Source: Phil1 sp964546125 (lineage in GTDB: Bacteria > Bacillota > Clostridia > Christensenellales > CAG-138). Taken from it: a stretch of 28,976 bases of DNA. The DNA is taken from positions 1 through 28,976 of the forward strand of contig CAZJIS010000019.1 of the NCBI GenBank assembly GCA_964546125.1. The letters are read 5' to 3'. Made by a program: the position numbers and the translations under genes. The notes under the pieces are model-generated. The model saw only the letters and a list, made by a program, of their open reading frames with translations, made no database searches and was not told where the DNA came from. This document shows, in pieces, positions 15,860 through 23,178 of the stretch (positions within the stretch are counted from its first letter, which is position 1; each line of letters opens with the position of its first letter).

Positions 15860-16704
15860 GCGCCCCCCGGAAGTTCAAGCGTGACCCGCGCGATCTTTCC
15901 GGCGCGGTATTCATCGAGCGCAACGCGCGCCGCGCGTTCGATGTCATAAGCTCCGCCCGCAAGGCGGAAGCCCCGGCTCGCGCACACGGCTTCAACGAGT
16001 TCCTGCGGCGCCATGCCGGGGCGGATCGCATTGTAGCGCGCGCAAAGCTGCTCCGGACAGAGCGCATTGAGCTCAAAAAGCAAGCCCCCCGCGAGCTGCT
16101 CGGCATCCATGATATCGTCGTTGATGGAGCCGATGTAGGCGAGGTGGCGCGCAAGCGCCGGGTCCTCAAGCTTGGGCCAGAGCAGGCCGGGGGTGTCCAT
16201 CAGTTCGAGATAGGGGCCGATCTTCACCCATTGCTTGCCCTTGGTGACGCCGGGTCTATCCCCCGTGCGCGCATGGTTCTGCCCCGCCACGCGGTTGATG
16301 AATGTGGATTTTCCCACGTTAGGGATGCCGACGACCATCGCCCGCACGGTTTTCATCACGCCCTTGGCGCGCATTTTCTTTACCTTTTCGGCCGCCGCCC
16401 CCTCGATGGCGGCGATGGCGGCCTTGCGCTTTTCGGTGCTCGTCGCCACAAAGTCCATTGCGGCCACGCCGAGGCTTTTATAATGTTCGATCCACGCGCG
16501 CGTCGACTCCTTTGCGGCAAGGTCGCTTTTGTTGAGCAAAATCACCCGGTTTTTCGTCGCGAACAACGCGTCGAAATCCGGGTTGCGCGTCGCTTCCGGC
16601 GCGCGCGCGTCGGCAAGTTCCACCACGACGTCGATGAGCGCGAGGTTCTCCTCGAGCATACGCCGCGCCTTGGCCATGTGGCCCGGATACCATTGGATGT
16701 GCAT
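15856..16704 (-). CDS. rbgA: Ribosome biogenesis GTPase RbgA (YlqF)
   Basis: Circularly permuted GTPase needed for late assembly of the 50S subunit. The order of GTPase motifs is permuted as expected: G4 NKSD (58-61), then G1 GIPNVGKST (126-134), G2 PGVTK (151-155) and G3 DTPG (170-173). The N-terminus MHIQWYPGHMAKARR is the family signature and places the start at the ATG at 16704. An in-frame GTG at 16713 has a better-spaced purine-rich site (GGGGGAA), and a TTG at 16728 is possible, so the exact start is uncertain by up to eight residues. It lies 77 nt after rplS, beyond a terminator-like hairpin. Confidence 0.96.
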   Translation of the reverse strand: MHIQWYPGHMAKARRMLEENLALIDVVVELADARAPEATRNPDFDALFATKNRVILLNKSDLAAKESTRAWIEHYKSLGVAAMDFVATSTEKRKAAIAAIEGAAAEKVKKMRAKGVMKTVRAMVVGIPNVGKSTFINRVAGQNHARTGDRPGVTKGKQWVKIGPYLELMDTPGLLWPKLEDPALARHLAYIGSINDDIMDAEQLAGGLLFELNALCPEQLCARYNAIRPGMAPQELVEAVCASRGFRLAGGAYDIERAARVALDEYRAGKIARVTLELPGGA

Positions 16705-16737
16705 GTCTTCCACGCTGAATTCCCCCAATTTGAAGCA

Positions 16738-16768
16738 AAGCCCCCGGCAGCCGTAGCCGCGGGGGCTT
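16738..16768 (-). terminator. Terminator-like hairpin after rplS
   Basis: On the minus strand AAGCCCCCG and CGGGGGCTT form a perfect 9-bp stem around a 13-nt loop that can itself pair partly, followed by only TTTGCTTC. The stem is strong but the T tract is poor. It probably causes partial termination, so that L19 mRNA exceeds rbgA mRNA. Confidence 0.5.
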
Positions 16769-16781
16769 GTGATGTTCGTTC

Positions 16782-17138
16782 TTATTTTTTCTCCGCAATA
16801 CGCTCGACGATCTTGGCCGCTTTGCCGGAACGCCCGCGCAGATAATAGAGCTTCGCCCTGCGCACGCGCCCGTGACGCACGACCTCAATGCGGCCGATGC
16901 GGGGGCTGTTATACGGGAAAGTCCTCTCTACGCCCACGCCATAGGACATGCGGCGCACGGTGAAAGACTTGCGGATGCCGCCGCCCTGAATTTTGAGGAC
17001 GACGCCTTCGAAGTTCTGCAACCTCTCGCGGCTGCCCTCGACGACCTTCACGAACACGCGGACGGTGTCGCCGATCTCGAGTTTGGGAAGGTCCGTGCGA
17101 ATCTGTTCCTTTTCGAGTTCCCTGATGATGTCTGCCAT
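16782..17138 (-). CDS. rplS: 50S ribosomal protein L19
   Basis: Large-subunit protein at the 30S-50S interface. The 118-residue product shows LEIGDTVRVFVKVVEGSRER, the signature FTVRRMSYGVGVERTFPYNS and the basic C-terminus RVRRAKLYYLRGRSGKAAK. Length is standard. The ATG at 17138 follows GGAAGGAGAAAAA. It has its own strong promoter and a 65-nt leader. In B. subtilis rplS directly follows trmD; here the ABC exporter genes lie between. Confidence 0.98.
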   Translation of the reverse strand: MADIIRELEKEQIRTDLPKLEIGDTVRVFVKVVEGSRERLQNFEGVVLKIQGGGIRKSFTVRRMSYGVGVERTFPYNSPRIGRIEVVRHGRVRRAKLYYLRGRSGKAAKIVERIAEKK

Positions 17139-17203
17139 TTTTTCTCCTTCCTTACAGGCGTTCTTATGAACCGTCTGCCCACATTGGACCGCCCGCTGTC
17201 ACG
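17139..17203 (-). promoter_or_regulatory. rplS leader, possible L19 autoregulatory element
   Basis: About 65 nt between the predicted transcription start and rplS. GGTTC-ATAA-GAAC can form a small hairpin that CAG and CTG extend, ending just before AAGGAAGGAG. An L19 leader family exists in Firmicutes; this resembles a short structured leader, but membership is not shown here. Confidence 0.35.
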
Positions 17204-17209
17204 ACCGAC

Positions 17210-17238
17210 ATTATAACACAGCGTTCTTTGCATTGCAA
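17210..17238 (-). promoter_or_regulatory. Promoter of rplS
   Basis: Minus strand TTGCAA (17238-17233), 17 nt, TATAAT (17215-17210): a perfect -10 box and a four-of-six -35 box at optimal spacing. It lies in the 152-nt spacer between the ABC permease gene and rplS. The -35 box is part of the small palindrome TTTGC-AAT-GCAAA. Confidence 0.88.
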
Positions 17239-17290
17239 ACCCTATTTGCGGCGGTTTCCGCTTTATTTGGGGACTTTTTTCTCTTTAAGG

Positions 17291-18145
17291 TTATTTTTCT
17301 TTTTTGGTCATGCGCCACGCGCTCAGCACAAAAAACAGCACAGCCGCAAGCGCCAGAAACATTACGCTTGCAAAGGCCGGGACCGGGCCGGAGTCTGCAA
17401 AAATGCGCACGCCGAGATGCTCGAGCACCTCGTCCCTCACCTGAGAGGGCGCGCCCGCGAACACGGTTTCGATCGAGGGCTGCATCATCACCTGCCGCAT
17501 CGCAATGGCGATGTGGGAAACGGGCAGCGCTTTAACAATGTTTTGCACCGCCGCGGGAAGCATTCCCACGGGGATATAGACGCCCATCAAAAAGCCGATG
17601 AGCGCGCCGACGAGCGAGCTGGCCGTTCCGAATGCGGCGTTCGTTTTGAAAAACGTCATCAAGAACGTCAAAAACGCCGTATTGCTGAGCGCGGAAAGGA
17701 CGATGAGCCCCAGCATTTTGAAAAGCGCGCCGGCATCCAAAAGCGCCCCGCCGTTAAGCACGATATAAAGTTCGGCAAGCACGAGGCCGACGCAGGTCAT
17801 AATAACGCCCACCACGAATGAGGCCAGCGCGTAGCCGCCCGCAAGGGAGGCGCGGCTCACGGGCGACGCCTCAAAATCCTTATAGATTTTTCGGGTCCTG
17901 TCATCCACCATCGTCCCCGCTGCGCCCATGGTGGTGGTGAAGGAAGAGATCGCCAAAATGCCCGCCATGATCCATGCGTCCATCATGCTCCGCGCGCCCG
18001 GCGCGCCGCCCAGATCGCGCGCCCATATGTCGCCGAGGAAAAGGATGTAGAGCATGAACGTGATCAGCACCGAGAGCAGCGAAAAAAACACCGAGAGCTT
18101 ATCGCGAAAGTAAACTTTGAGGTTGCGCAGCATCATCTGCTTCAT
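17291..18145 (-). CDS. ABC-2 type transporter permease
   Basis: Integral membrane subunit of an ABC exporter, 284 residues. Six hydrophobic segments are visible at about 18-38, 57-79, 103-128, 140-165, 172-198 and 248-275. The family motif RKIYKDFEASPVSR lies after helix 2, and a conserved PVSHIAIAMRQVM segment precedes the large outside loop. This matches the ABC2_membrane family (multidrug, antibiotic or polysaccharide exporters). The substrate cannot be told from sequence. Its ATG overlaps the ATPase stop by four bases (ATGA), so the two subunits are translated together. No terminator is evident after it. Confidence 0.92.
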   Translation of the reverse strand: MKQMMLRNLKVYFRDKLSVFFSLLSVLITFMLYILFLGDIWARDLGGAPGARSMMDAWIMAGILAISSFTTTMGAAGTMVDDRTRKIYKDFEASPVSRASLAGGYALASFVVGVIMTCVGLVLAELYIVLNGGALLDAGALFKMLGLIVLSALSNTAFLTFLMTFFKTNAAFGTASSLVGALIGFLMGVYIPVGMLPAAVQNIVKALPVSHIAIAMRQVMMQPSIETVFAGAPSQVRDEVLEHLGVRIFADSGPVPAFASVMFLALAAVLFFVLSAWRMTKKEK

Positions 18146-19056
18146 TCGCGTATCTCCTTTCCCGTGATGCCGATAAAAGCGTCGTCCATGGTGCCGTTTA
18201 GCACTTCAAAACCCCTTAGGAACGGCTTTAGGCGGGCAAGAAGAGGGATCGCCTCCATTGTGGAGGGCAGCTTGACCACAAGCCTGTCGCCGTCGCGCTC
18301 AAAGGCAAGGCCGCCCGCGCCAAGTTCGTTGATCAAAGCCGCCTCGTCGAGCGGAAAAAGCTTTAAAAGATCGCTTGCGTACCGCGCCCGAAGCTCGCTG
18401 GGCGTGCCGCGCGCGGCGATCAGGCCATCGTCGATTACGATCACATAGTCCGCGGCTTCGGCCTCTTCCATGTAATGGGTGGTCAAAAACGCGGTCATGC
18501 CCTGTTCCCTTTGCAAATAGCGCACGCGCTCCCACACGGTTTTGCGCGTTTGCGGGTCGAGCCCCGTGGTCGGCTCATCCAAAAAGAGCAATTCGGGCGC
18601 GTTGACGAGCGCGCGGGCAATGTCCGCCCGGCGCCGCTGCCCGCCCGAAAGCTCGCCGTAGCGGCGAAGCCAAAAATCCGTCGTATCGGCGGCCTGCGCG
18701 GCCCACAGCGCGGCCTCCTGGAGCGCCTTGCCGCTTTTTCCGTAAAAGCCGCCGCGCGTTAAGATGTTTTCGCGCACCGTCAAAAGCGGGTCAAGCAAAT
18801 TGTTTTGGAACACGACCCCGATCGACGCGCGGATCGCCGCGTCCTTTTGCCCAAGTCGGTGGCCGCACACAAAGGCCTCGCCCGCATCGGGCTTCAAAAC
18901 GGTGCAAAGCATATCGATCGTTGTGGATTTTCCCGCGCCGTTCGGCCCTAAAAACGCAAAAAGCTTGCCGCGCTCGGCGTAAAAATCGATTCCCTTTACC
19001 GCCTGCACCGCGCCATAGCTTTTTTTAAGACCTACGACATCTATCGTCTTATCCAT
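18142..19056 (-). CDS. ABC transporter ATP-binding protein (drug/antibiotic exporter type)
   Basis: Nucleotide-binding subunit, 304 residues, partner of the downstream permease. Walker A GPNGAGKST (37-45), Q-loop Gln84 (VVFQNN), signature LSGGQRRR (136-143), Walker B LLFLDEP (156-162), D-loop GLDP and switch His194 (TTH) are all intact. The domain order and the roughly 85-residue C-terminal extension fit the DrrA/CcmA-like group that drives ABC-2 exporters. It starts 24 nt after trmD with a good GGCGGAGG site, so it is probably an extension of the ffh-trmD operon. Confidence 0.94.
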   Translation of the reverse strand: MDKTIDVVGLKKSYGAVQAVKGIDFYAERGKLFAFLGPNGAGKSTTIDMLCTVLKPDAGEAFVCGHRLGQKDAAIRASIGVVFQNNLLDPLLTVRENILTRGGFYGKSGKALQEAALWAAQAADTTDFWLRRYGELSGGQRRRADIARALVNAPELLFLDEPTTGLDPQTRKTVWERVRYLQREQGMTAFLTTHYMEEAEAADYVIVIDDGLIAARGTPSELRARYASDLLKLFPLDEAALINELGAGGLAFERDGDRLVVKLPSTMEAIPLLARLKPFLRGFEVLNGTMDDAFIGITGKEIRE

Positions 19057-19080
19057 AAATGCCTCCGCCCTATGAGGATG

Positions 19081-19827
19081 TTATAGAATCTCCTCCGGGT
19101 CTTCCGCCTGATTTTTTAAGCTTTCGAGGAAGGCGGCGTCGCGCTTGTCGAGCGCCGCGCGCGCGATAAGCTCCGGCCTGCGCAAAGCGGTGAGGCGCAA
19201 CGCCTCCTCCCGCCGAAACCGCGCGATGTGCGCGTGGTTGCCGTTCAAAAGCACCTCGGGCACCTCCATGCCGCGAAAGCTCGCGGGCCGCGTGTACTGC
19301 GGGTATTCAAGGAGCCCGTCGGAAAAGGATTCATCTTCGGCGCTGTCGCTGCTGCCGAGCACCCCCGGCACGAAGCGGGCCACGCAATCAATAAGCACCA
19401 TCGCCGCGAGTTCGCCGCCGGTGAGCACATAGTCGCCGATCGAGACCTCGCGGTCCATCGCATAGGCCACGCGCTCGTCTATCCCTTCGTAATGCCCGCA
19501 CAGCAAGAGCAAACGCTCCCGCCCCGCAAGTTCTTTGGCAAGCCCCGGCGTGAGCTTTTCCCCGCGCGGGGAGAGCGTGATGCGAAGCGCTTCGTGCCCG
19601 GGGTCCACCGCATCCAAACAGGAATACACGGGCTGCGCCATCATCACCATGCCCGCGCCCCCTCCGAAGGGATAATCATCGGTGTTGCGGTGCTTATTCT
19701 CCGAATAAGCGCGAATGTCGTGCAAAGCAAACGTCAAATGACCATTTTCGGCCGCGCGGCCGAGCATGCTCATCGCAAGCACGTTTTCAAACATTTGGGG
19801 GAAAATCGAGAGTATATCAATCCTCAA
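19081..19827 (-). CDS. trmD: tRNA (guanine-N1-)-methyltransferase TrmD
   Basis: SPOUT methyltransferase that makes m1G37 next to the anticodon and prevents frameshifting. The 248-residue product starts at TTG (19827), giving MRIDILSIFPQMF, the standard N-terminus; GGAGG lies nine bases upstream. Upstream in-frame ATGs would add foreign residues overlapping rimM and are rejected. Trefoil-knot motifs are intact: LCGHYEGIDERV (109-120), SIGDYVLTGGELAAMVLID (129-147), then SFSDGLLEYPQYTRP with the likely catalytic Asp170. It overlaps the rimM end by 11 nt, the usual rimM-trmD coupling. Confidence 0.97.
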   Translation of the reverse strand: MRIDILSIFPQMFENVLAMSMLGRAAENGHLTFALHDIRAYSENKHRNTDDYPFGGGAGMVMMAQPVYSCLDAVDPGHEALRITLSPRGEKLTPGLAKELAGRERLLLLCGHYEGIDERVAYAMDREVSIGDYVLTGGELAAMVLIDCVARFVPGVLGSSDSAEDESFSDGLLEYPQYTRPASFRGMEVPEVLLNGNHAHIARFRREEALRLTALRRPELIARAALDKRDAAFLESLKNQAEDPEEIL

Positions 19828-20344
19828 ACAAGCCGACCTCCTCGAGAACCGCCGCATCAAGCACGATGCGCCCCAGTTCGACATCCACCGTTTGCAAAAG
19901 CTTTTTGAGCGCGGGAATCAAAAGCTTTCTTTCGCCTTCGATGACGTAAACATCGTTCGCGCCGGTTTCGAGCACGTCTGTGAGCGTGCCAAGGGACTTG
20001 CCCGCGCTGGAGCTCACTTCGCAGCCGATGAGGTCGCTCACAAAATACGTGTCCTTGGGCAGCTTCACCGCATGCGCGCGGTCTACGCAAAGGTAAATCC
20101 CGCGCAGGGCCTCGGCCTCCTCGCGGGACTTTGCGCAGGAAAGGGCGGCGTAAACGCTGCCCTCCTTCACGCCCACATCAGATATGCGCACCGCTTCATA
20201 GCCGCCCTCCCGTTCGAGGTAGGCGTCTTGGAGCGCGTGGAAGCGCGTAAGATCGTCCGACAGCGGCTGCATTTTCACAGCGCCCCGCACGCCGTGCGCG
20301 CGGACGATCAGCCCAACGCGCAGATATTGCGCCCGCATGCCCAT
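19817..20344 (-). CDS. rimM: Ribosome maturation factor RimM
   Basis: Assists maturation of the 30S head together with S19. The 175-residue protein has the N-terminal RimM barrel (LRVGLIVRAHGVRGAVKM, 8-25) and a C-terminal PRC-barrel (DLIGCEVSSSAGKSLGTLTD, then NDVYVIEGERKLLIPA). The ATG at 20344 shares one base with the khpA stop (TGATG), and no strong Shine-Dalgarno precedes it, which fits coupled translation. An ATG two codons later is an alternative start. Confidence 0.96.
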   Translation of the reverse strand: MGMRAQYLRVGLIVRAHGVRGAVKMQPLSDDLTRFHALQDAYLEREGGYEAVRISDVGVKEGSVYAALSCAKSREEAEALRGIYLCVDRAHAVKLPKDTYFVSDLIGCEVSSSAGKSLGTLTDVLETGANDVYVIEGERKLLIPALKKLLQTVDVELGRIVLDAAVLEEVGLFED

Positions 20345-20571
20345 CAGATGATCTCGACGATGTATTTCTTGTTTTCCTTGATGGACGCGGCCTTGACCAC
20401 CGTGCGGATGGCCTTGGCGATGCGCCCCTGCTTGCCGATGACCTTGCCCATGTCCTCGGGCGCGACGCTCAGTTCGATGATCGTGGCCTTATCACCCTGC
20501 TTCTCTTCGACCTTTACCTCTTCGGGCTTATCCACGAGATTCATCGCGATAAACTTTACAAGCTCTCCCAT
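20344..20571 (-). CDS. khpA: KH-domain RNA-binding protein KhpA (YlqC)
   Basis: Small KH-domain protein of 75 residues, known in Firmicutes to pair with KhpB (Jag/EloR) and bind many transcripts. The start MGELVKFIAMNLVDKPEEV and the KH nucleic-acid loop VIGKQGR (44-50; GxxG Gly46-Gly49) are clear. I use the ATG at 20571, preceded by GGGGGAGACC; longer frames upstream run into rpsP. It lies between rpsP and rimM, as in B. subtilis; the B. subtilis ylqD gene is absent. Confidence 0.96.
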   Translation of the reverse strand: MGELVKFIAMNLVDKPEEVKVEEKQGDKATIIELSVAPEDMGKVIGKQGRIAKAIRTVVKAASIKENKKYIVEII

Positions 20572-20597
20572 GGTCTCCCCCGCAGGCTGCGCCGCCG

Positions 20598-20840
20598 TCA
20601 CTGGATCGCGCCGCTCTTTTTGAGCAGTCCGCGTACCGTGTCGGTGGGTTGCGCGCCGTTCTTGAGCCAATACTGCGCGCGCTCGTTGTTTACTTTGATC
20701 TCGGCGGGATCGGTGAGGGGGTTGTAATAGCCCAGCTCCTCGACGAACGCGCCGTCGCGCGGCGCGCGGGAGTCCGCGACGATAATGCGGTAGAACGGGG
20801 CTTTCTTGGCGCCCATGCGGCGAAGTCTGATTTTGACCAT
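20598..20840 (-). CDS. rpsP: 30S ribosomal protein S16
   Basis: Small-subunit assembly protein. The 80-residue product begins MVKIRLRRMGAKKAPFYRII and contains ADSRAPRDGAFVEELGYYNP, both S16 signatures. The ATG at 20840 has GGAGGGACAC upstream; an in-frame upstream ATG at 20888 adds a non-conserved leader and is rejected. It follows ffh by 66 nt. A 5-bp hairpin (AACAA/TTGTT) sits just before the ribosome binding site and might lower its use. Confidence 0.98.
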   Translation of the reverse strand: MVKIRLRRMGAKKAPFYRIIVADSRAPRDGAFVEELGYYNPLTDPAEIKVNNERAQYWLKNGAQPTDTVRGLLKKSGAIQ

Positions 20841-20906
20841 ATTGTGTGTCCCTCCAACAAAATAATTGTTTTTATCCGAAAACGGCAAAACCGCTGTCGT
20901 AACCTG

Positions 20907-22253
20907 TTAAAACCCGAAGGGGAAGCCCCTTCGCCCGCCCTTTTTGAAGCCCTTCTTGCCCATGCCGGTAAGCTGCTTCATCATTTTGCGCCCGGCTTCA
21001 TATTGGTTGAGCAGGCGGTTGACCTCCTGGATGCTCGTGCCGCTGCCGCGCGCGATGCGCTTCCTGCGGCCTGCGTTCAAAATATCCGGCCGCCGCCGCT
21101 CCTGCGGGGTCATCGAACGGATGATAGCCTGCGTGCGGGCAAGCTGCTTTTCATCGATCTCCATATTGCCGAGCTTCGATGCATCCATGCCCGGGAGCAT
21201 GCCGAGAATATCCTGCATGGAGCCCATGTTCTTCATTTGCTCCATTTGATCGAGGTAATCCTCGAGGGTGAAATCGTCGTGCCGCAGCTTTGATTCAAGC
21301 TCCACGGCTTTTTTTTCATCAAAGGCGGTTTGCGCCTTTTCGATAAGGGTGAGCATGTCGCCCATGCCGAGGATGCGCGAGGCCATGCGATCGGGGTGGA
21401 ACGGCTCGATATCCGTAAGCTTCTCGCCCGTGCCGCTGAATTTGACGGGCTTGCCGGTCACAGCCTTCACCGAAAGCGCCGCGCCGCCGCGGGTGTCCCC
21501 ATCGAGCTTGGTGATGATCACGCCCGTAAGGCCAAGCCTGTCGTTGAAGGTTTTGGCGACGTTGACCGCGTCCTGCCCCGTCATCGCATCGACGGTAAGC
21601 AAAATTTCCGCCGGGCGCACGGCGTCGCGGATGGCGGCGATTTCGTCCATCATCGCCTCGTCGATGTGCAAGCGGCCCGCCGTATCGAGGATCACAAGGT
21701 CGCAAAGGCTGCGCTTTGCCTCCCCAATGGCGAGCTTCGCTGTTTCAACGGGGTTTGCCTGGCCGCGCTCATAGACCGGCACGCCCACGCGCGAGGCGAC
21801 GATTTTAAGCTGATCGATGGCCGCGGGGCGGTAAATGTCGCACGCGACGAGCATCGGCGATTTGCCGTATTGCTTTTTAAGGTAGCCCGCAAGCTTGCCG
21901 GCCATCGTGGTTTTGCCCGCGCCCTGAAGCCCCGCGAGCAGAATGACCGCGGGCGTCGTTGAACCGAATTCCAATTTGGCGTTCGTACCGCCCATGAGGG
22001 CCGTGAGCTCCTCGCTCACGATCTTGATGATCTGCTGGCCGGGCGTGAGGCTTTCGAGCACTTCCGCACCCACCGCGCGCGCGCTCACGGCATTGATGAA
22101 ATCGCGCACGACCGCAAAGCTGACATCCGCCTCGAGCAGCGCGAGCTTCACCTCGCGCATCGCCTCGCGGACCTCTTTTTCGGAGAGCTTGCCGCGGCCT
22201 GTGAGCTTTTTGAATACGTTTTGCAGTTTTTGCGAAAGGCTGTCAAACGCCAT
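20907..22253 (-). CDS. ffh: Signal recognition particle protein Ffh
   Basis: SRP54-type GTPase that binds signal sequences on the ribosome with SRP RNA. The 448-residue protein has the N domain (1-90), a G domain with GLQGAGKTT (108-116), DTAGR (190-194) and TKLD (248-251), and a C-terminal M domain from about 320 that is rich in methionine (MEQMKNMGSMQDILGMLPGM) with the RNA-binding segment RRKRIARGSGTS. Length is typical. The start ATG at 22253 lies inside the end of ylxM (11-nt overlap), so the two are translationally coupled. Transcription comes from the strong promoter upstream of ylxM. Confidence 0.98.
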   Translation of the reverse strand: MAFDSLSQKLQNVFKKLTGRGKLSEKEVREAMREVKLALLEADVSFAVVRDFINAVSARAVGAEVLESLTPGQQIIKIVSEELTALMGGTNAKLEFGSTTPAVILLAGLQGAGKTTMAGKLAGYLKKQYGKSPMLVACDIYRPAAIDQLKIVASRVGVPVYERGQANPVETAKLAIGEAKRSLCDLVILDTAGRLHIDEAMMDEIAAIRDAVRPAEILLTVDAMTGQDAVNVAKTFNDRLGLTGVIITKLDGDTRGGAALSVKAVTGKPVKFSGTGEKLTDIEPFHPDRMASRILGMGDMLTLIEKAQTAFDEKKAVELESKLRHDDFTLEDYLDQMEQMKNMGSMQDILGMLPGMDASKLGNMEIDEKQLARTQAIIRSMTPQERRRPDILNAGRRKRIARGSGTSIQEVNRLLNQYEAGRKMMKQLTGMGKKGFKKGGRRGFPFGF

Positions 22254-22575
22254 CGCCGCCCTCTATCCTTTCGAGCAGCCGCGCAAGCTCTGCGCGGGCC
22301 GCCGGTTCTTTTTGCGCCGCGATCAATTCGCGAAGGCTCCTTGCAATCTCACGGTCGCGCCGCAGAAAGCCAAGCTTCTCTTCGCATGCGACGAGCTGCG
22401 CTTCCCCGCGCACGAGCGCGTCGCGCACCGCCTGGCGTGAAACGCCCTCGCGCTCCGCGATCTCGGCAAGGGAAAGATCCTCGTCGAAATGCAGCCGCAT
22501 GAGCGCGCGCTGCCTTTGGGTGAGCAGCGCGCCATAAAAATCGAGCAAAAGCCCCGTTTGGGTCCGTCTGTCCAT
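22243..22575 (-). CDS. ylxM: YlxM family helix-turn-helix protein
   Basis: Small putative DNA-binding protein of 110 residues linked to the SRP pathway by constant neighbourhood with ffh. The core resembles sigma-factor region 4: LTQRQRALMRLHFDEDLSL followed by AEIAEREGVSRQAVRDAL, a helix-turn-helix at about 36-56. The rest is helical and charged. The ATG at 22575 follows GGAG by nine bases. It is the first gene after a consensus promoter whose neighbourhood holds two inverted repeats, so autoregulation is a reasonable guess but not shown. Confidence 0.93.
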   Translation of the reverse strand: MDRRTQTGLLLDFYGALLTQRQRALMRLHFDEDLSLAEIAEREGVSRQAVRDALVRGEAQLVACEEKLGFLRRDREIARSLRELIAAQKEPAARAELARLLERIEGGDGV

Positions 22576-22588
22576 TCCATCGCGCTCC

Positions 22589-22614
22589 GGTGTAAAGGCA
22601 TTTCGCTTTACACC
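22589..22614. promoter_or_regulatory. Perfect 9-bp dyad just downstream of the ylxM promoter
   Basis: Plus strand GGTGTAAAG, 8 nt (GCATTTCG), CTTTACACC. The dyad begins about seven bases after the -10 box, at or next to the predicted transcription start. It could be a repressor operator, or form a hairpin at the very 5' end of the ylxM-ffh mRNA. The arrangement TGTAAA-N10-TTTACA resembles operators of dimeric repressors; I cannot name the regulator. Confidence 0.6.
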
Positions 22615-22620
22615 TTAGTC

Positions 22621-22648
22621 ATTATATGCCTTTTGGCGCGTTTGTCAA
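22621..22648 (-). promoter_or_regulatory. Consensus promoter of the ylxM-ffh-rpsP-trmD operon
   Basis: Minus strand TTGACA (22648-22643), 16 nt, TATAAT (22626-22621): both boxes are perfect consensus. It starts 22 nt after the mogA stop. No other strong promoter is seen before rplS, so it likely drives ylxM, ffh, rpsP, khpA, rimM, trmD and perhaps the ABC genes. Confidence 0.92.
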
Positions 22649-22653
22649 GGCAT
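22626..22653. promoter_or_regulatory. Second dyad spanning the ylxM promoter
   Basis: ATGCCTT (22626-22632), 14 nt, AAGGCAT (22647-22653) on the plus strand: a perfect 7-bp inverted repeat whose arms overlap the -10 and -35 boxes. A third AAGGCAT lies at 22595-22601 inside the downstream dyad, 21 bp-scale phased; the two same-orientation copies are exactly 52 bp apart. Confidence 0.5.
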
Positions 22654-22669
22654 TTTTAGGCTTGCATGC

Positions 22670-23161
22670 TTATTTGCGGTCGTATTCCGAGGCGCTCTCG
22701 CGCAGCGCGTGCAAAGCGGGCGAGAGGATATCGACGACGGCGTTGAGGTGATCGGCCGCAGCGTCGGGGTTGCCCGGCACGTTGAGGATCAGCGCCCTGC
22801 CGCGGATGCCCGCTTCGGCGCGCGAGAGCATGCCGGCCGGGTTCGTTTTGGCGATTGCCGCGCGCATCGCCTCGGGGATGCCGGGCGTGAGCTTTTCGCA
22901 CACGGCGCGCGTCGCCTCGGGTGTGATGTCGCGCGGGGAGCAGTTCGTGCCGCCGGTGGTGACAACAAGCGCTGCGCCCATCTTATCCACGGCCTCGGTG
23001 AGCGCCGCGCGGATCAGGGCCGCTTCTTTGGGCGAAGTGAGCATCTCGCCCGTTTCATAGCCATGCTCTTTGAGGATGCCGATGATGCGCTTGCCGCTTT
23101 CATCGGCGATCTTGCCAAAATAGAGGCTGTCGCTGACGGTGATGACGATCGCTTTGTACAT
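22670..23161 (-). CDS. MogA/MoaB-family molybdopterin-binding protein
   Basis: MoCF-fold protein of 163 residues. Relatives adenylylate molybdopterin (MogA) during molybdenum cofactor synthesis. It begins MYKAIVITVSDSLYFGK and has the binding motif TTGGTNCSPRDITPEAT (68-84) and a C-terminal LNVPGNPDAAADHL. Length fits MogA. The motif has Asn73 where most relatives have Gly (TTGGTG). The ATG at 23161 has an excellent AGGAGG site; the longer open frame upstream is antisense noise over ftsY. It sits 17 nt after ftsY, where B. subtilis has no such gene, and no other cofactor gene is in the window. The activity is therefore inferred from family only. Confidence 0.9.
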   Translation of the reverse strand: MYKAIVITVSDSLYFGKIADESGKRIIGILKEHGYETGEMLTSPKEAALIRAALTEAVDKMGAALVVTTGGTNCSPRDITPEATRAVCEKLTPGIPEAMRAAIAKTNPAGMLSRAEAGIRGRALILNVPGNPDAAADHLNAVVDILSPALHALRESASEYDRK

Positions 23162-23178
23162 AACTCCTCCTAAAAATA

